Origin: Molanna angustata
Taxonomy: Eukaryota; Arthropoda; Insecta; Trichoptera; Molannidae
Assembly (NCBI GenBank): GCA_963576475.1
Contig: OY754981.1
Span: forward strand, 23,006,839-23,070,838
Direction of reading: 5' to 3'
DNA length: 64,000 bases
This document shows, in pieces, positions 11,805 through 23,289 of the stretch. The position numbers were made by a program, and so were the translations under genes. The notes beneath the pieces are model-generated. The model saw nothing but the letters and a program-made list of their open reading frames with translations. It was not told the origin of the DNA and made no database searches. Every line of letters begins with the position of its first letter. Position 1 is the first letter of the stretch.

Positions 11805-11983
11805 ACTGCCTAACCTAACCTAACCTAACCTGTAGTGCCTCTGATATTATAGGTAGTATTATAAATATAATTAGAACTAGAAATTATAAATATATGATAA
11901 ATATAGTGCCTATATATAATAAATATAATTAGATATTATAAATATAGTGCCTCTGATATTATAAATATAATTAGAACTAGATT
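11805..11983. repeat. Short telomere-like run and local tandem repeat
   Basis: Four CCTAA units at about 11808-11830 match the insect telomere repeat TTAGG on the other strand. They are followed by two spaced copies of GTGCCTCTGATATTAT plus ATAAATATAATTAGAACTAG about 110 nt apart. The run is too short to suggest a telomere. Confidence 0.55.
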
Positions 11984-12374
11984 CATTTTATCACACACAA
12001 TACTCTATACAATTTTTAAATAAAAAAAACTATTTTCAGTTATAATTGTTTATCCCAAGAAGAAAAACATGGATGTATGTATGTTACGCCATTTTCACAA
12101 GGACAGCTATGTTCATAATGAAATTTCCTTAAGTGTCCATTCAGTTGGTTGACAGGACTTACTTACGTGTGTTGTACTGAAACGGCAAAAAATATTTAAT
12201 GCCACTCCAGAGAGAACATGTATCTGCCATTTGTCAAACTCCCCCAACCCCACGGTGGTAGTAGCTGTGACTGTCGCCAGAGCACTGAAGGGTCACTCGT
12301 AGTGTGGTTGGATGTATGAAATCTACGATAAGTGTGAACATGTCACTACACAGACTGTAAAGTGGCGTTTTTTC

Positions 12375-12900
12375 TTATATCCTTTTTGGTAACTTCAAAA
12401 AATATGAATCTGAATTGATCTGTTCGAAAACTAGGTGCGTGGCTTTAAAAAAACGTCTTAAATAGAACGTGTTTTTTTTTAATTTGTCCAGCAATGCATT
12501 CTCGGTCAAACACAGTTTAGTTTGATTAGCTGTGGTTTTCTGTCTTAATCCGAATTTGTGGTTAAATTTGATCGAGAAACGAATTGAATTCTTAACTATA
12601 CTAATAATAAATAGAATTGTTAAAGCGCCATTTAGTGATACAAGATCACTCCAAGGGCGCTGTTGCTTATATGTTGGCTCTACGAAACAAGGCAGTCTTA
12701 AGAAGTCTATCAAAGGTGTCAATGCTCTGAGCTCCACGTACATGTGTCAAAGGGCAATTTACTCCATTTTAAAGGCCAGTTCACATTGATACCGCGATCA
12801 TAGTAAGCCGTCTTATTGAGTCTATCCACTTCTTTTAAAGAGTTGGTACTCTGTGATCCAGATGATCTCGATGTAAGCTATATTCCTGATGGAACATACT
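12375..12900 (-). mobile_element. LINE 3' fragment, same family as 8186-8545
   Basis: The minus strand carries LPCFVEPTYK and the untranslated word AAATGGCGCTTTAACAATT, matching the 8.2-kb copy on the opposite strand. Upstream words (TCATCTGGATCACAGAGTACC) are also shared. The fragment has internal stops and is 5'-truncated. Confidence 0.7.
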
Positions 12901-13799
12901 TTAGGCATATTTCATGCCTCTCTCAAGCTTAGTAACAACAGTTTGTTTTCTCTAGGCAGCCCGTACAAGATTGATGGATCTCGATCACAAATCAAGAGAT
13001 CGTACTACATACAACATTACAAATTCAATCATGATTTCATCAGTCCATGTATCGTAACTGCCAAGTTAGCACTTACACCTGACGTCATGGATTTACATTA
13101 AGTTGAAGCTGTTGTATCCCTTGTTTTGGCACTAGCCTCGAAGAAAATGATTTGAAAAGCGCATGGTTAAACAGTGAATGAAATATGTCAAGAGATAATT
13201 GAACACTCATTTATTATTATTTTATTTCGGAAATAACAGCTTTAATAATGAAATACGAACATAAAGGTACAATGAACTGCTAAGTAAAGCCAATTTATGT
13301 AAATATATTAAAAGAAATTCAACTAACTGCTGAAGTTGACGATTTAAAAAAAAAACTACTTGAAGGTGGGGGAAAATGTTTTGATGATTAACTACAACTG
13401 ATAGCTCCAAAACTAAGGAGTTTGAAGGTTTTTGTTTTTTGTTGTGTACAAGTCGTCAACACCGGCTTCAAAACCTTTTTGATGAAGAAGTTCTCTCATT
13501 CTCGTCTGTAGTTCTCTCTGAGGCTATTAATTTTTTATATTTAATTAATATTTTATATTTTTTATAGCTTGTGGCTTGAATTTTTTGTAAACGTCGAGCA
13601 ACTTTTCGTATCCAACTTGTTCGAATAATATCAATTATAGGCATTCCATAGATCTGGTAAAGTTCCTAAAAATGATGAAATCTCCTTCAAATTGAGGAAG
13701 CAAAGGTAAATTCGAGGAGCGCTTGTCATGTGTCGTCGTTGTCCATTTTCAAAGAGCGCACAGCTTGACTTAGACTTGATATTAGACGAGACTTGATAT

Positions 13800-14145
13800 T
13801 AGACGAGAATGTATGATTGAAAGAAATATCGTAAGATGAAAATAAATGCCCTAAGGTGGTTCGGCCACAAAGAAAGAATGAGTGATGACCGACTGACAAA
13901 AAAAGTGTACAAGACTGATAAAAGAGGAACGAAAAGTAGAGGTCGGCCAAGAAAAAGTTGGCACGATCACATAAATGGGATTTTGAAAGATGGTGATGTT
14001 AGAAGTAAGAATAATAGAAGAGCGTGTATGAGACGATGTATGGACGTGAATGAAGCGATGAATGTGTGTCAAGAGAGAGGAGTCTGGCGTTCGGTTCTCT
14101 CTGCCTACCCCAAATAGGGAAATGGCGTGATGGTATGGTATGGTA
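13800..14145 (+). mobile_element. LINE 3' fragment (GRPRKSWHDHIN module)
   Basis: A 93-codon frame (13836-14117) encodes KINALRWFGHKERM, then GRPRKSWHDHINGIL, then MRRCMDV and a terminal VWRSVLSAYPK. It is followed by GGCGTGATGGTATGG repeats. Three other copies of this 3' module lie at 16150-16505, 57440-57925 and 59160-59570. It is the carboxyl end of a non-LTR retrotransposon, not a host gene. Confidence 0.8.
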
Positions 14146-14265
14146 TGGCACAGCTTGACTGCCGCGTTCCGGCGTTTAAGCGTTCAATCTTAATCACAAT
14201 CGCCGAATCGCAATCTTGATTTCCAAATTCAATATGGATCGCGATCATTGATATTAATATCTAGA
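14146..14265. repeat. Diverged copy of the GATC-rich palindromic repeat
   Basis: CAGCTTGACTG and GGATCGCGATCATTGAT are shared with the 33.45-kb copy. The rest is eroded. Confidence 0.4.
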
Positions 14266-14669
14266 TATTAGATATCTACCTGATCGAAAGTCCAACACAT
14301 TATTAATTCGATAGTATGTGTAAAAGTCAGTTAAGTGTCTATGAATTTTAATTCCACAGTCACGTGGCCATAATTTTAAAGGCTCGCGGGGTAAATTTAA
14401 AATAAGTTCCTCGTAACATCTTACCGGAAAGACAAACAGCAGAATTTAATTTTGGAATTATCACCAAGAGAGCACTTCCGTCTCCTATTTATCTTCTTCT
14501 TATTCCTTTTGTGATAATATTTTCTAGCGGTACGCGCACACACACAAGGGATCTGACAAACATTCTTAAACGAATGCCGAGATGGCTGTAAATATTCACA
14601 TTATAAACTTAATTCAGACGTATTCAAAACGTCAAAAGAAATACGAAAAACTAATGTTTGTGGCTTTTG

Positions 14670-15375
14670 TAGTAATAGTACCTATATCGAATATTTTTTA
14701 ATTGCATATTCACAAACATTGGATATTTTTCCCTGTCGGGAGTCAAATAATATTTTTACTGACAATCTTATCTCAATAGAGACGAAGTTGAGATATTATA
14801 GAAGAACCAGGAACTCAAGGCAATATCTATAATTAAAAGTAAACCACTTTTTGATTCTACATGAATTTTATTATGAGCGTTAGGCCTATTTCCCCCTATT
14901 AGGGCATTTACTAGCTTATTTACTAGCATTTACTATCTCGCCTGTTTAGGGCATTTAAGCTAGTAAATGCCCTAACAAGGCGAAATAGCCCTATCGCTCA
15001 TAACAAAATTCATGTAGAATCAAAAAGTGGTTTACTTTTAATTATAGATATAACTTATAATGGAATTCTACATAATAAAAACTTCGTCGATCATGAAGCA
15101 CTAACAGATCTTACGACCTGTCGTCGGCTGGCATCTCTCAATAGGTAGCGTTAAAAAAGGTTTCTTGGTTACTTCATAGATGGCAATAGTATAATTTCTT
15201 ATTTTCAGATGAATTGTTACACATTATTCAAATATATAGAACTTAAAAAAAAAGTATATTGATAAGGGAACTCAATAAGAAGGCATAATTGGTGAACGTT
15301 GCGCAAGCGCATAAAATGATCACGTAAACCCAACCCAACTTCGTCTTTATTGAGATATTAGCAAGTTTTTCAATA
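14670..15375. mobile_element. MITE with TCTCAATAGAGACGAAGTT ends
   Basis: The left arm TTATCTCAATAGAGACGAAG (about 14768) is inverted at the right arm, CTTCGTCTTTATTGAGATA (about 15340-15358). The subterminal word TGCGCTTGCGCAACGTTCACC is shared with the elements at 28430 and 39754. Upstream sequence (CCCTGTCGGGAGTCAAA at about 14732) is also shared with the 39.7-kb copy, so a longer repeat unit may be involved. A second foldback element is inserted inside. Confidence 0.75.
14823..15051. mobile_element. Palindromic MITE nested inside another MITE
   Basis: About 100 nt from ATATCTATAATTAAAAGTA are inverted at the other end (TACTTTTAATTATAGATAT), with few mismatches. The element is almost entirely two arms around a short centre (about 14920-14945). 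It interrupts the surrounding MITE, so it inserted later. Confidence 0.8.
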
Positions 15376-15694
15376 AAAAAAGTAATAAAATACATATTTC
15401 ATATCAATTATCAATTTAAAAAAATTGAGTTATGACCAAAAGTTTTCTATAAGACTACTTGACATTTCAAAGATGAACAAAAAAAAACTGAGCAGTTAAA
15501 AACTAAACGCTAGCTTTAGTCCATTTCGTAGGGGAGCGGAACGGTTTGCGTATACACCAACCAAGCAAAAAAACACGTTCAAAACAAATAAGTGCTCAAG
15601 CAGTTTGCCGCAAACTATATCTCAGTGAAAGATTCTATGTCAAAAAATCATAAGAAACAAATCAAAAAAGTCAATTCAGTTAAGTAAATTAGAG

Positions 15695-15870
15695 TTATGT
15701 TGAGTCGGTGGCAGAGCGACTAGAAACATAGATCTATAACCTTTCGGACACGTCTTCGAATATTGCCTCGATCGATTTCGTTCAGAAATAATATCACATA
15801 GTATTTGCTTAATTTAGATAATGCATGAAGATGAAAATATTCTTGTTTCAAAGACATATTTATTCGTAAA
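15695..15870 (+). mobile_element. Decayed tRNA-derived SINE (family 2)
   Basis: GAGTCGGTGGCAGAGCG, a decayed anticodon region, and ATTGCCTCGATCGATTTCGTTCA followed by ATTTGCTTAATTTAG align with the family-2 SINEs at 4.8 and 48.7 kb. The B-box is broken. Confidence 0.6.
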
Positions 15871-16149
15871 ATATACCAATTTCGAATTGGACGCTGAACA
15901 TTTACGACGCGGATTCAGCTCAGAAAAAAGGTATCATCCAATATATTGGTAGCCATATGGTCCGACTCACATTGATTTAATGCAAAAATAATTGGCGAGT
16001 GGCTTCCAGGTGAGTTTAACATTCCATAAAAACCCTTTTCTAGAAATAGGTCTAGGTACCTCACATGCGCCCGTTCTTCTTACATACATTGAGAAAAAAG
16101 TTTTGATTTAGAAATCTTAAAACCGTTAACAAATCTTTTTCTTGGTTTT

Positions 16150-16505
16150 TGAAACGGAATTCAAGATAATGCAAGAGAGTATGCAAGATAAAGAAGAATA
16201 TTATATGTAAAATGAAAGTGAATGCCTTGAGGTGGTTTGGATATATTGAAAGAATGAACGATGAACCAAAAAAATATACATGGGTGCAAGAGATGGAGTG
16301 AATAGCAGAGGTCGCCCCAGAAAGGAATGGCATGACTATGTGAATGATATTTTGAAAGAAGGAAACATAAAAAGTATGAACAATCGACGATGCATGGATG
16401 TAAAGGAAGCCAGAAATGTGCGCAAAAATAGAGAAGTATAGCGCTCGGTTCTCTCTGCTTACCCCGTAAGGGACACGGCGTGATGGTATGTATGTACGTA
16501 TGAAA
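16150..16505 (+). mobile_element. LINE 3' fragment (RGRPRKEWHDYVN module)
   Basis: The plus strand encodes KMKVNALRWFGYIERMND, then in another frame RGRPRKEWHDYVNDILKE and a terminal RSVLSAYP. It is followed by GGCGTGATGGTATGTATGTA. It belongs to the same LINE family as 13800-14145 and is frameshifted. Confidence 0.8.
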
Positions 16506-16915
16506 CGGAATTCAACTTTATAGGTATCGCATTTTTTTTTCTTTTTTCACAGTTCAGCTTTCGTAGTTTGGTTTGCATCAGGAGTAAGTCCGTGAGTGTT
16601 TGGCCTCGGACTTAGAGGATAGTCCAAATCCCCGAAATGGAGGATAAGTTAGTTGGCAAATAAATCTGGCGCCGTATGACAGATTTAGCACGAAAGCTTT
16701 TAAATTTCGGATCCTTTTCATGCTCTCATACACTACAAGAATTATCCTTATTTTTTGAAAAGGCCGTGGTATATTATGATGATTTCTCGTGTCAAGTTTA
16801 TGAGCGGATATATTTTTATAATATATAATAAAATATAAGTCTTTTTCAGATTGTCTAATATGAAATCTTGGTTCAAAATGGTTCGTCTGATTAAAAAATA
16901 TCAGTATAATTAAGC

Positions 16916-17040
16916 AATTTATATATTAATATAAAATACACTCCAGCACATGTCTATGGGCTAGTGGAGCGGATGCATCCATACGATGTCAATGACTCTT
17001 AACAGGGTTTTATTTGATTATATATTTTTCATAATAACTG
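16916..17040. repeat. Dispersed repeat (ACTCCAGCACATG)
   Basis: A segment of about 110 nt starting TACACTCCAGCACATG and including GCATCCATACGA and TTTTATTTGATTATATA recurs at 56252-56360 in the same orientation. It is unclassified. Confidence 0.65.
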
Positions 17041-17362
17041 TACTAACTATATCAATATTTTTGAAGTTTACTCGATTTGTAAAAAAAACAAAAATTAGTA
17101 GGTATAACAACCAAATAATTAGGGGGACATGTGAATTAAGAACTAATATTAATAAAAATAAAACAGAAACACAAATATAAAATGAAAAGTTTTGAGTTGG
17201 TACGCATTTGTCAAAACCACGACATGAAGAGTGTGTTTATGTTGGTTCAGGTACAGATGTTCAATGTTCAGTTCAGTCTCGGAAGTTGATTTAAAGTAGA
17301 CTCTCCAGTTCTCCGAAACATCATCCGTTAATTACTGTTTGAAAAGTTTCAGAGGTAAAACT

Positions 17363-17620
17363 TCAAGTGGAACATTCTACAAGACACACGGCACCGGCGG
17401 GCGGAGGGCGGGCAGAATGAGAGAATAGTGGTAAAGTTCGACGTGAATGGATGTCAAGGGCAAAAGGCTTAACAATTTCACACAGACCTTGAATATCAGA
17501 AAACAACTGCGAATCGAATGTAACAGAATAGTAGTATAGTATTGGTTTATCCTCCATAGGCTTCCAAGCAGAGCACTTGGAGACGTCAATGATTATAAAT
17601 AAACAGATAATTATTAACAA
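17363..17620 (-). CDS. Possible short secreted protein or first exon, unrecognised
   Basis: An 85-codon frame opens with a strongly hydrophobic stretch of about 12 residues ending near a Cys-Ser-Ala, which would suit a signal peptide. A Tyr-rich, mixed segment follows. No homologue is recognised and no splice donor of good quality is evident. The local words (ILYYYSVTFDS, then DIQG) faintly recall propeller repeats of ommochrome-binding-like proteins, but this is only a guess. It could be chance. Confidence 0.2.
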   Translation of the reverse strand: MLIIICLFIIIDVSKCSAWKPMEDKPILYYYSVTFDSQLFSDIQGLCEIVKPFALDIHSRRTLPLFSHSARPPPAGAVCLVECST

Positions 17621-18195
17621 ACAAAGACAAAATACTCCATGCTAATTGAAATATCTTTCATTTACATAGCATTTCGGCAGTTATATAAAATGATTTTTCA
17701 ACGAGATAATTCTTAGTCTCTTTCTCAAAACTACCTTATTTAAAGACCGTAAGTGAGGTGGCAGTTTATTATACACCTGAATACCAGGGGCGTAGCTAGA
17801 ACTTTCCGACTAGGCAAACCCTGAACGAAAATTTGGAAATGTCGAAAATTTAATGATTTTTTACCATCGTTGTTCATTTGAGTGCCCATGAAGACATTTT
17901 AAAATCACAAACCAAAATAATGTTTACATTTGTTGCCCTGTCAAGGTTCATTTTATAATCTTGTAGTATGGTTTCAATAAAACAGTCAAAAAATATTTGG
18001 TCTTGAATTTCTTAACATAATATTCATAGGCAAGCCAAGATTTTCGGCTTCTATGAGCCATTCCGCTACTGCTGAATACTCTGTCACAAAGCTTTTTGCG
18101 AGCTTTGCCAGTCTGCAGTCTTTAACAGACTTCGAATGGTGTTAGAGTATTTCAAGAAAATAAATGAAATTATTGACATATAATTCTATTCAGTA

Positions 18196-18425
18196 TTATT
18201 CATACACTGAGACATAAGGGGTATAAATGATTGTAATATGAGTTTCCAGTGGTCGATGCTTCCCCTCCACTCCCCTCCATACTTTTATCCCTTCCCATCC
18301 AGTTTAAGTAATTGTTTAAATGTAATAAAATATCTTTTACCTAATACATACATCTTAAATTATTGGCATTTTAAAATATCATTATATTTTTTTATAAACT
18401 TTTTGTTGCTGTTTTATTCTACTAA
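18196..18425 (+). mobile_element. LINE 3' untranslated fragment
   Basis: CATACACTGAGACA, ATATGAGTTTCCAGTGGTCGA and TGCTTCCCCTCCACTCCCCT match, in inverted orientation, the 3' end of the LINE at 20510-21285. No coding part is present. Confidence 0.65.
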
Positions 18426-18547
18426 ATAAATTAAAAATATATATATGTAATGAATCGTACGAATTTTTGTTCCAATTTTAACTAGAACTTTGTTAATGAA
18501 GAAGTAAATAAAAAAAATGAGACTATCGATTGATTGATTAGAAGTCT

Positions 18548-18963
18548 GGGGGGGACAAGTCTGGTCCAACCGGGGAAATCAAAACCCTCACGATTACCCA
18601 TATCATGGATATAATTATTATTCCACCTCCTTTATAACTCCTTTATTAATACAGCAGCCCGACTGTGGAACGATCTTCCGAATTCTGTGTTTCCACCTTC
18701 GTACAACCCGGGTCTTTTAAAATCCGAATAAATAAACGCTTTTCTAGATTGCAAACCCCTCCCGACGCTACGAAGTGCGCTTCTTCGGAAGAGTAAAATG
18801 GACCCTAATCCTAATAGCTGGCGTCCCCTACGTAGACATGTTAAAAAAAAATATGCAGTTCTATAATATCTTAAGATGTCATAGAACTCCATATGATAAT
18901 TAGATCCATGATATGGGTGATCACAAGGGTTTTGATTTCGCCGGTTGGACCAAACTTGCCCCC
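18548..18963. mobile_element. Foldback element (GGGCAAGTCTGGTCC), interrupted copy
   Basis: The left arm (18548-18615) and right arm (about 18853-18963) are inverted copies carrying ACAAGTCTGGTCCAACCGG and GGTTTTGATTTC words. Intact relatives lie at 24271-24452 and 43591-43782. The centre is split by about 230 nt of LINE sequence, so this copy served as an insertion target. Confidence 0.8.
18620..18855 (+). mobile_element. LINE 3' fragment inserted in the foldback element
   Basis: The plus strand encodes NTAARLWNDLPNSVF and PGLLKSE words, typical of the carboxyl end of a LINE reverse transcriptase. It ends near an A-run at 18843-18850. It lies between the two arms of the foldback element. 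Confidence 0.7.
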
Positions 18964-19807
18964 TGATCTAAAAGTTTGAAATAAAACGCAAATAATGAAG
19001 AATAGAAATTTTTACAACATTCCTATTCATGTGAGACAATGTATGCACATAATGTAAACGTTCCTTTATCATTATTTTATCATATAATGTGATTTAGAAT
19101 AACTAAGAAGCTTTACTAATTAAAAAATGTACCAATATTCAAAAACTGTTTTTAATATGCGAAATATTTTTTGTAATAAATATTATTTTTTGGATGTGTC
19201 TTATATGTTTTCTCATTGAAGAGGAAACGATTGATTTAAGACAATACACAAAGAGAAAAAAAATCATTAAAAGTGTAGCATTGAACGAGCCGATGCGATA
19301 TTCACATGAATTGCTTCAAAAATAAAAGGAAAAAAAATACGTACAGAAGAATTCCTTAGCATTATGCGCAGATTTTTTATCTCACAAAAGGTACTGTACC
19401 TACACAATATAAAATACAAGTACAATCAAGAAGATGTGCGTGCAATAAAGGCAAGAGAAAATAATATACAACAAAATACTATACAATGGGGAATTTATAC
19501 GAAGGTATGACGAACCTATATTCAAGACAAAATGTTGGTTCATAATCGGGGAAAAATATATTTTAAAATCTGACCCAGTTAGGTGAAGCGATTTGTTAAA
19601 GGACGTAACATAATATGTTAAAATAATGATATAAATGAGGGAGAAATTCAACGTAAAAAAATAAAAATAACATAAGGCCTGTATTTAGTAAATGTTCCAA
19701 TTTTAAGGATATTCTGTTTCTTCATTCTGTGCGATTTTTTTTTAATAAACTAAGTCCGGATACATTACACTCATTATAGACAAAATTTGCATTACACCAA
19801 CGGAGAG
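18964..19807. other. Unassigned AT-rich stretch
   Basis: Nothing recognised apart from chance short open frames. Confidence 0.35.
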
Positions 19808-20182
19808 TAACGCCCGTATTTACAGACAAATTAGAGGATTGAGGAGGCCCTAAGGTCTCCTCAATACTTATATTTGTTCAATTCTGAAAACGCACTTAAT
19901 TTTAATGTAGTGTCATATTTATTCGTTTTATGTATTTTTTGCTTTTCTGAAGATTAAATAAAATAAAGAATGTTTGATAATATAAAATGGATATAGTTTA
20001 AAGTGACAGTTTCGGTTAACACATTTTAGTGTTTTAAATGACTCTGATGTTCATTTGAATTTTGATTCATCTTTGGAATTGAACCCAATATTGTTTAATG
20101 ATATTTTGTTTCAAATAAAGAGGAACATTGAAACCTGAGGCCTCCTCAATAGTCGTAATTTAGATGTGAATACGGGTGTTAA
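19808..20182. repeat. Foldback element with TAACGCCCGTATTTAC ends
   Basis: About 42 nt at the left end (TAACGCCCGTATTTACAGAC through GATTGAGGAGGCC) reappear inverted at the right end (GGCCTCCTCAAT through GAATACGGGTGTTA). The interior is AT-rich. It is a probable MITE. Confidence 0.7.
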
Positions 20183-20509
20183 AGCAGGCAATGTTTTAAA
20201 TGAGACTCAGACATTTTTTTTTACCTATTCGATAAAACGTTCTGCATTGGATGAAATATATTATTAGTTAGGTACATAATGATAATTATTGGAAAACAAT
20301 GCGAGATATTTTTTTTTAATTATGGATAGAATCGAGTGGAGGAGCTATTGCGGTTAGTTCAGGACAGAGAGTAGTAGCTACCGACCGACGTCAGAGGAAA
20401 CTGACATGGAACGAAGAGAAGAATAGGAAAAAATCGTTGTTCTAATACGTACGTAAGTATTTAGTATTCTTAGATTACCAGGAATTGCGTCAAATGCTCA
20501 GAGATATTT

Positions 20510-21285
20510 ATTATTATTATTTATTTTATTTTATAGAATACAACAGCATTACAATAAAGATTTATACAGATATAAAGAGATAATTTTTATGTTGCCAATT
20601 ATAGTATTCTAAATATATTAAGTACATACACATTTATTAACAATTATGAAGACAGGATGGGAAAGGAGAGAGGTAGGAAGGGGAGTGGGGGGAAGCATCG
20701 ACCACTAGAAACTCATATTATGATTTGCCTCACGTGTCTCAATGTATGAAGAATAGTGAATTAAAATTAAGTTAATGTTAAAGGGGCACAATTAAAAAGT
20801 TAAAGATGTGCACAATAAAACAGAGCACAGATTAAACATCCGACAAATTCACAATTTTTTTTTTGAATACATAAAAACTTGAAGCAAACATATCCAACTC
20901 CGGAACGCTCAAACAATTTCTATTGTACCCAGTACAAGCTCTATTAATATAAGAATTTAGCATATAGTTAGTTTTAGAAGGTTCTTTGTAAAAGAGAGAC
21001 TGGTTTCCATTTCTCCTAAGTGGACAGTGAAAACGGAGTGTGCTTAGAAGGGGTGTGCTGTCGATCAGACCGTTAAATTTTTTTTATAGAAAACAAATAA
21101 CATGGATTGATCTGCGTGTCTCCAGTAGTTTTGTGTTGTGGTGTTTAAGAGCTTGAGGATAGTTAGAGAAATGTAGTCTATTAAGAAAATTGAATTGCTT
21201 TATATATTTTTTTTGAAGATTTTCTATTGCGTTTATATGTGTTTCATAGTTTGGATTCCATAAATAATGAAATCATACGCTAAAC
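20510..21285 (-). mobile_element. LINE 3' end with reverse-transcriptase carboxyl terminus
   Basis: The minus strand from 21280 encodes words typical of the end of a LINE reverse transcriptase (LWNPNYETHINAIENLQ, KYIKQFNFLNRL, LSTLRFHCPLRRN) with an internal stop. Untranslated sequence follows, shared with 18196-18425, and then an (ATAATAATA) tail at the low-coordinate end. It is 5'-truncated. Confidence 0.75.
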
Positions 21286-21289
21286 TAAA

Positions 21290-21935
21290 GGTCGATAGCG
21301 TAGCATTTCACATTATTGTGTATGAAGAAAAGAGATAGATAGTTTTCTATGGGTTTATACAGACGTTTGAAAAGTTTTTTTGTCAAAAATATGTAACCAA
21401 GCTAATACTTACAGCTCTATGTCAAGATTCTTCTAAAATTTCACCGAATTTCCGGCATATCGTATAGATCGCTGAATACTCTATGGGGATTTGATTTGAT
21501 AAAATTACTAAATATACATTTTAGTTGGAAGAAATTGCCATATGGAAATAAACTCGGCACTTGCGCAGGGTGCAAGAAAGTGTTCATAATTATTATTATT
21601 TATTATATTCAACAAAGTCCCTAAAATCATCATACATCGAAAACATCTCGTATTTTAGTAGATATTAAACCACTCGAAAACTTCCTCGCAATCGACCTTA
21701 CTTTTTGACAGTTCGCAAATGTTAGTTTACGCCAAGGCGCATGCGCTTAGTATTTAGTTATGTCTCTGCAATACAATTCTCAAACAAAAACTTCGTAGCG
21801 TCCTTAAGTTATGAAACCACATGATCTCTTTTCTTTAGTGAGCGACTGTGAGTGAGTGCAATGAAAACATGGTTAGTTTTTAGAATTAAGTGTTTAGTTC
21901 GAACTCTGCATTCGGACCTAAATCACTGTATGTAC
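21290..21935. mobile_element. MITE-like element, inverted relative of 9447-9975, with SINE tail inside
   Basis: GAAAAGAGATAGATAG, the long middle segment (CGAATTTCCGGCATATCG) and the end GCATTCGGACCTA match the 9.45-kb element in reverse orientation. At about 21528-21605 a family-1 SINE body (GAAGAAATTGCCATATGG, CTTGCGCAGGGTGCAAG, ATT tail) interrupts it. Confidence 0.7.
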
Positions 21936-22369
21936 AATATTCTTGTCAACATCCGTAGTTTTGACGATACATAGAATGATACTTGAAGAAGTAATTTAAA
22001 AAATGTAATCTTAATAAATAAAAAAAATGGTTTTACGTGAAATACGTATAATGAGTAATAATTATAGATAAGGGTAAAAATACTAATAACACACAGTGAC
22101 TGTCGTTAGGGTTGGTTGGTACCTCCCCAAATATTTCCATGTAATTTCGTATCGTGAAATCAGTTTGTAATTTGGTAAGGTGACGAGGGGGTGATTGTGT
22201 ATGTAATTTTCACGACAGTGGGGTGAAAAGAAATAGGATACCGCAATGTCTAAAATTCTACAACGGCGCCATCTCTCACTTTTTGGCTTTTTGATGGAGT
22301 CCTAATTATACGTCCTAATAAGTATATAAAATTGTCGAGATTTTGATACGATTTTTTACATATTTGAGA
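21936..22369. other. Unassigned stretch
   Basis: Nothing recognised. Confidence 0.35.
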
Positions 22370-23000
22370 AATTTATAAATAAAAATTGAGTTACTTTTCG
22401 TAAAATGAAGTATTGATTACGAAAACGCTAAGAATTGACGATGATTTTGGTTCGATTAATTATATATTTGAAAAAGTTATAAATAAAAATCGGACCATTT
22501 TTCGTAAGGGAATTTTTTATAAAGAAATCGCTTAAGATTGATGATGATTTTGATTCAATTTATTCTTTATTTGAAAAACCTATGAATAAAAATTGGGTGA
22601 TTTTTCGTAAAAAGAAATTTTAACAAGAATACTCTAGGATTGACGATGATTTTGATTCGATTCATTCTACATTTGAATAAGCAATAAATAAAAATCGGAT
22701 CATTTTTCGTAAGAAAATCTTTATTAAGAAATTGCTTAAGATTGACGATGATTGTGATTCGATTTATTCTATATTTGAAAAACCTATGAATAAAAATTGG
22801 GTGATTTTTCGTAAAAATAAATTTTAACAAGAAAACTCTAGGATTGACGATGATTTTGATTCGATTCATTCTTTATTTGAAAAAGCTATAAATAAAAATC
22901 GGATCATTTCCTCAAAAGGAAATTTATAATAAAGGAATCGCTTAAGATGAACGATGGTTTTGATATGATTCATTCTACATTTGAAAAAGTCATTTTGAGA
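22370..23000. repeat. Tandem satellite, 102-bp monomer with 204-bp higher-order unit
   Basis: ATTGACGATGATTTTGATTCG recurs near 22434, 22537, 22639, 22741, 22843 and (changed) 22946, a spacing of 102-103 nt. Alternate monomers are more alike: one type has AATCGGATCATTTTTCGTAA and CGCTTAAG, the other AATTGGGTGATTTTTCG and CTCTAGGATTG. This gives a 204-bp unit. Because 102 is a multiple of three, one minus-strand frame stays open for 100 codons with a 34-residue period. I see no sign that it is a gene. Confidence 0.9.
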
Positions 23001-23154
23001 AAGGGAAATTTCTATTAAAAAAATGTTTAAATTTCAGAAATAAAATTTTTCAGTTTGGATCATGCGATTTAATTCTCTTTTTTTAATTCTACTTTTCTCA
23101 GCAGTTTTCCATCTGTCGTTTGACACGGCTTCCAAACTGTAGAATTCCAAAACA

Positions 23155-23289
23155 ATTATGATAAATATGAACACATATATATTCCACAACGAATTTATTT
23201 GTTGATTATGGCCTTGTAAGACGAAACGGTCGTCGGAAGACATATAAATTCGTTGTGGAATATAAATATGTGTTCATATTTATCATAAT
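23155..23289. repeat. Long inverted repeat (hairpin)
   Basis: About 43 nt at 23155-23197 (starting ATTATGATAAATATGAACAC) are inverted at 23245-23289 with two or three differences, around a loop of about 47 nt. The loop contains GACGAAACGGTCGTC. It is a probable MITE or foldback. Confidence 0.75.

Noticed and set aside
11808..11830. Telomeric TTAGG repeat
   Set aside because: Only about four units, embedded in ordinary AT-rich sequence; not evidence for a telomere or telomere fusion.
22567..22869. 100-codon repetitive protein on the minus strand
   Set aside because: It is a translation of the 102-bp satellite, whose unit is divisible by three. There is no start context, splice site or flanking coding sequence.
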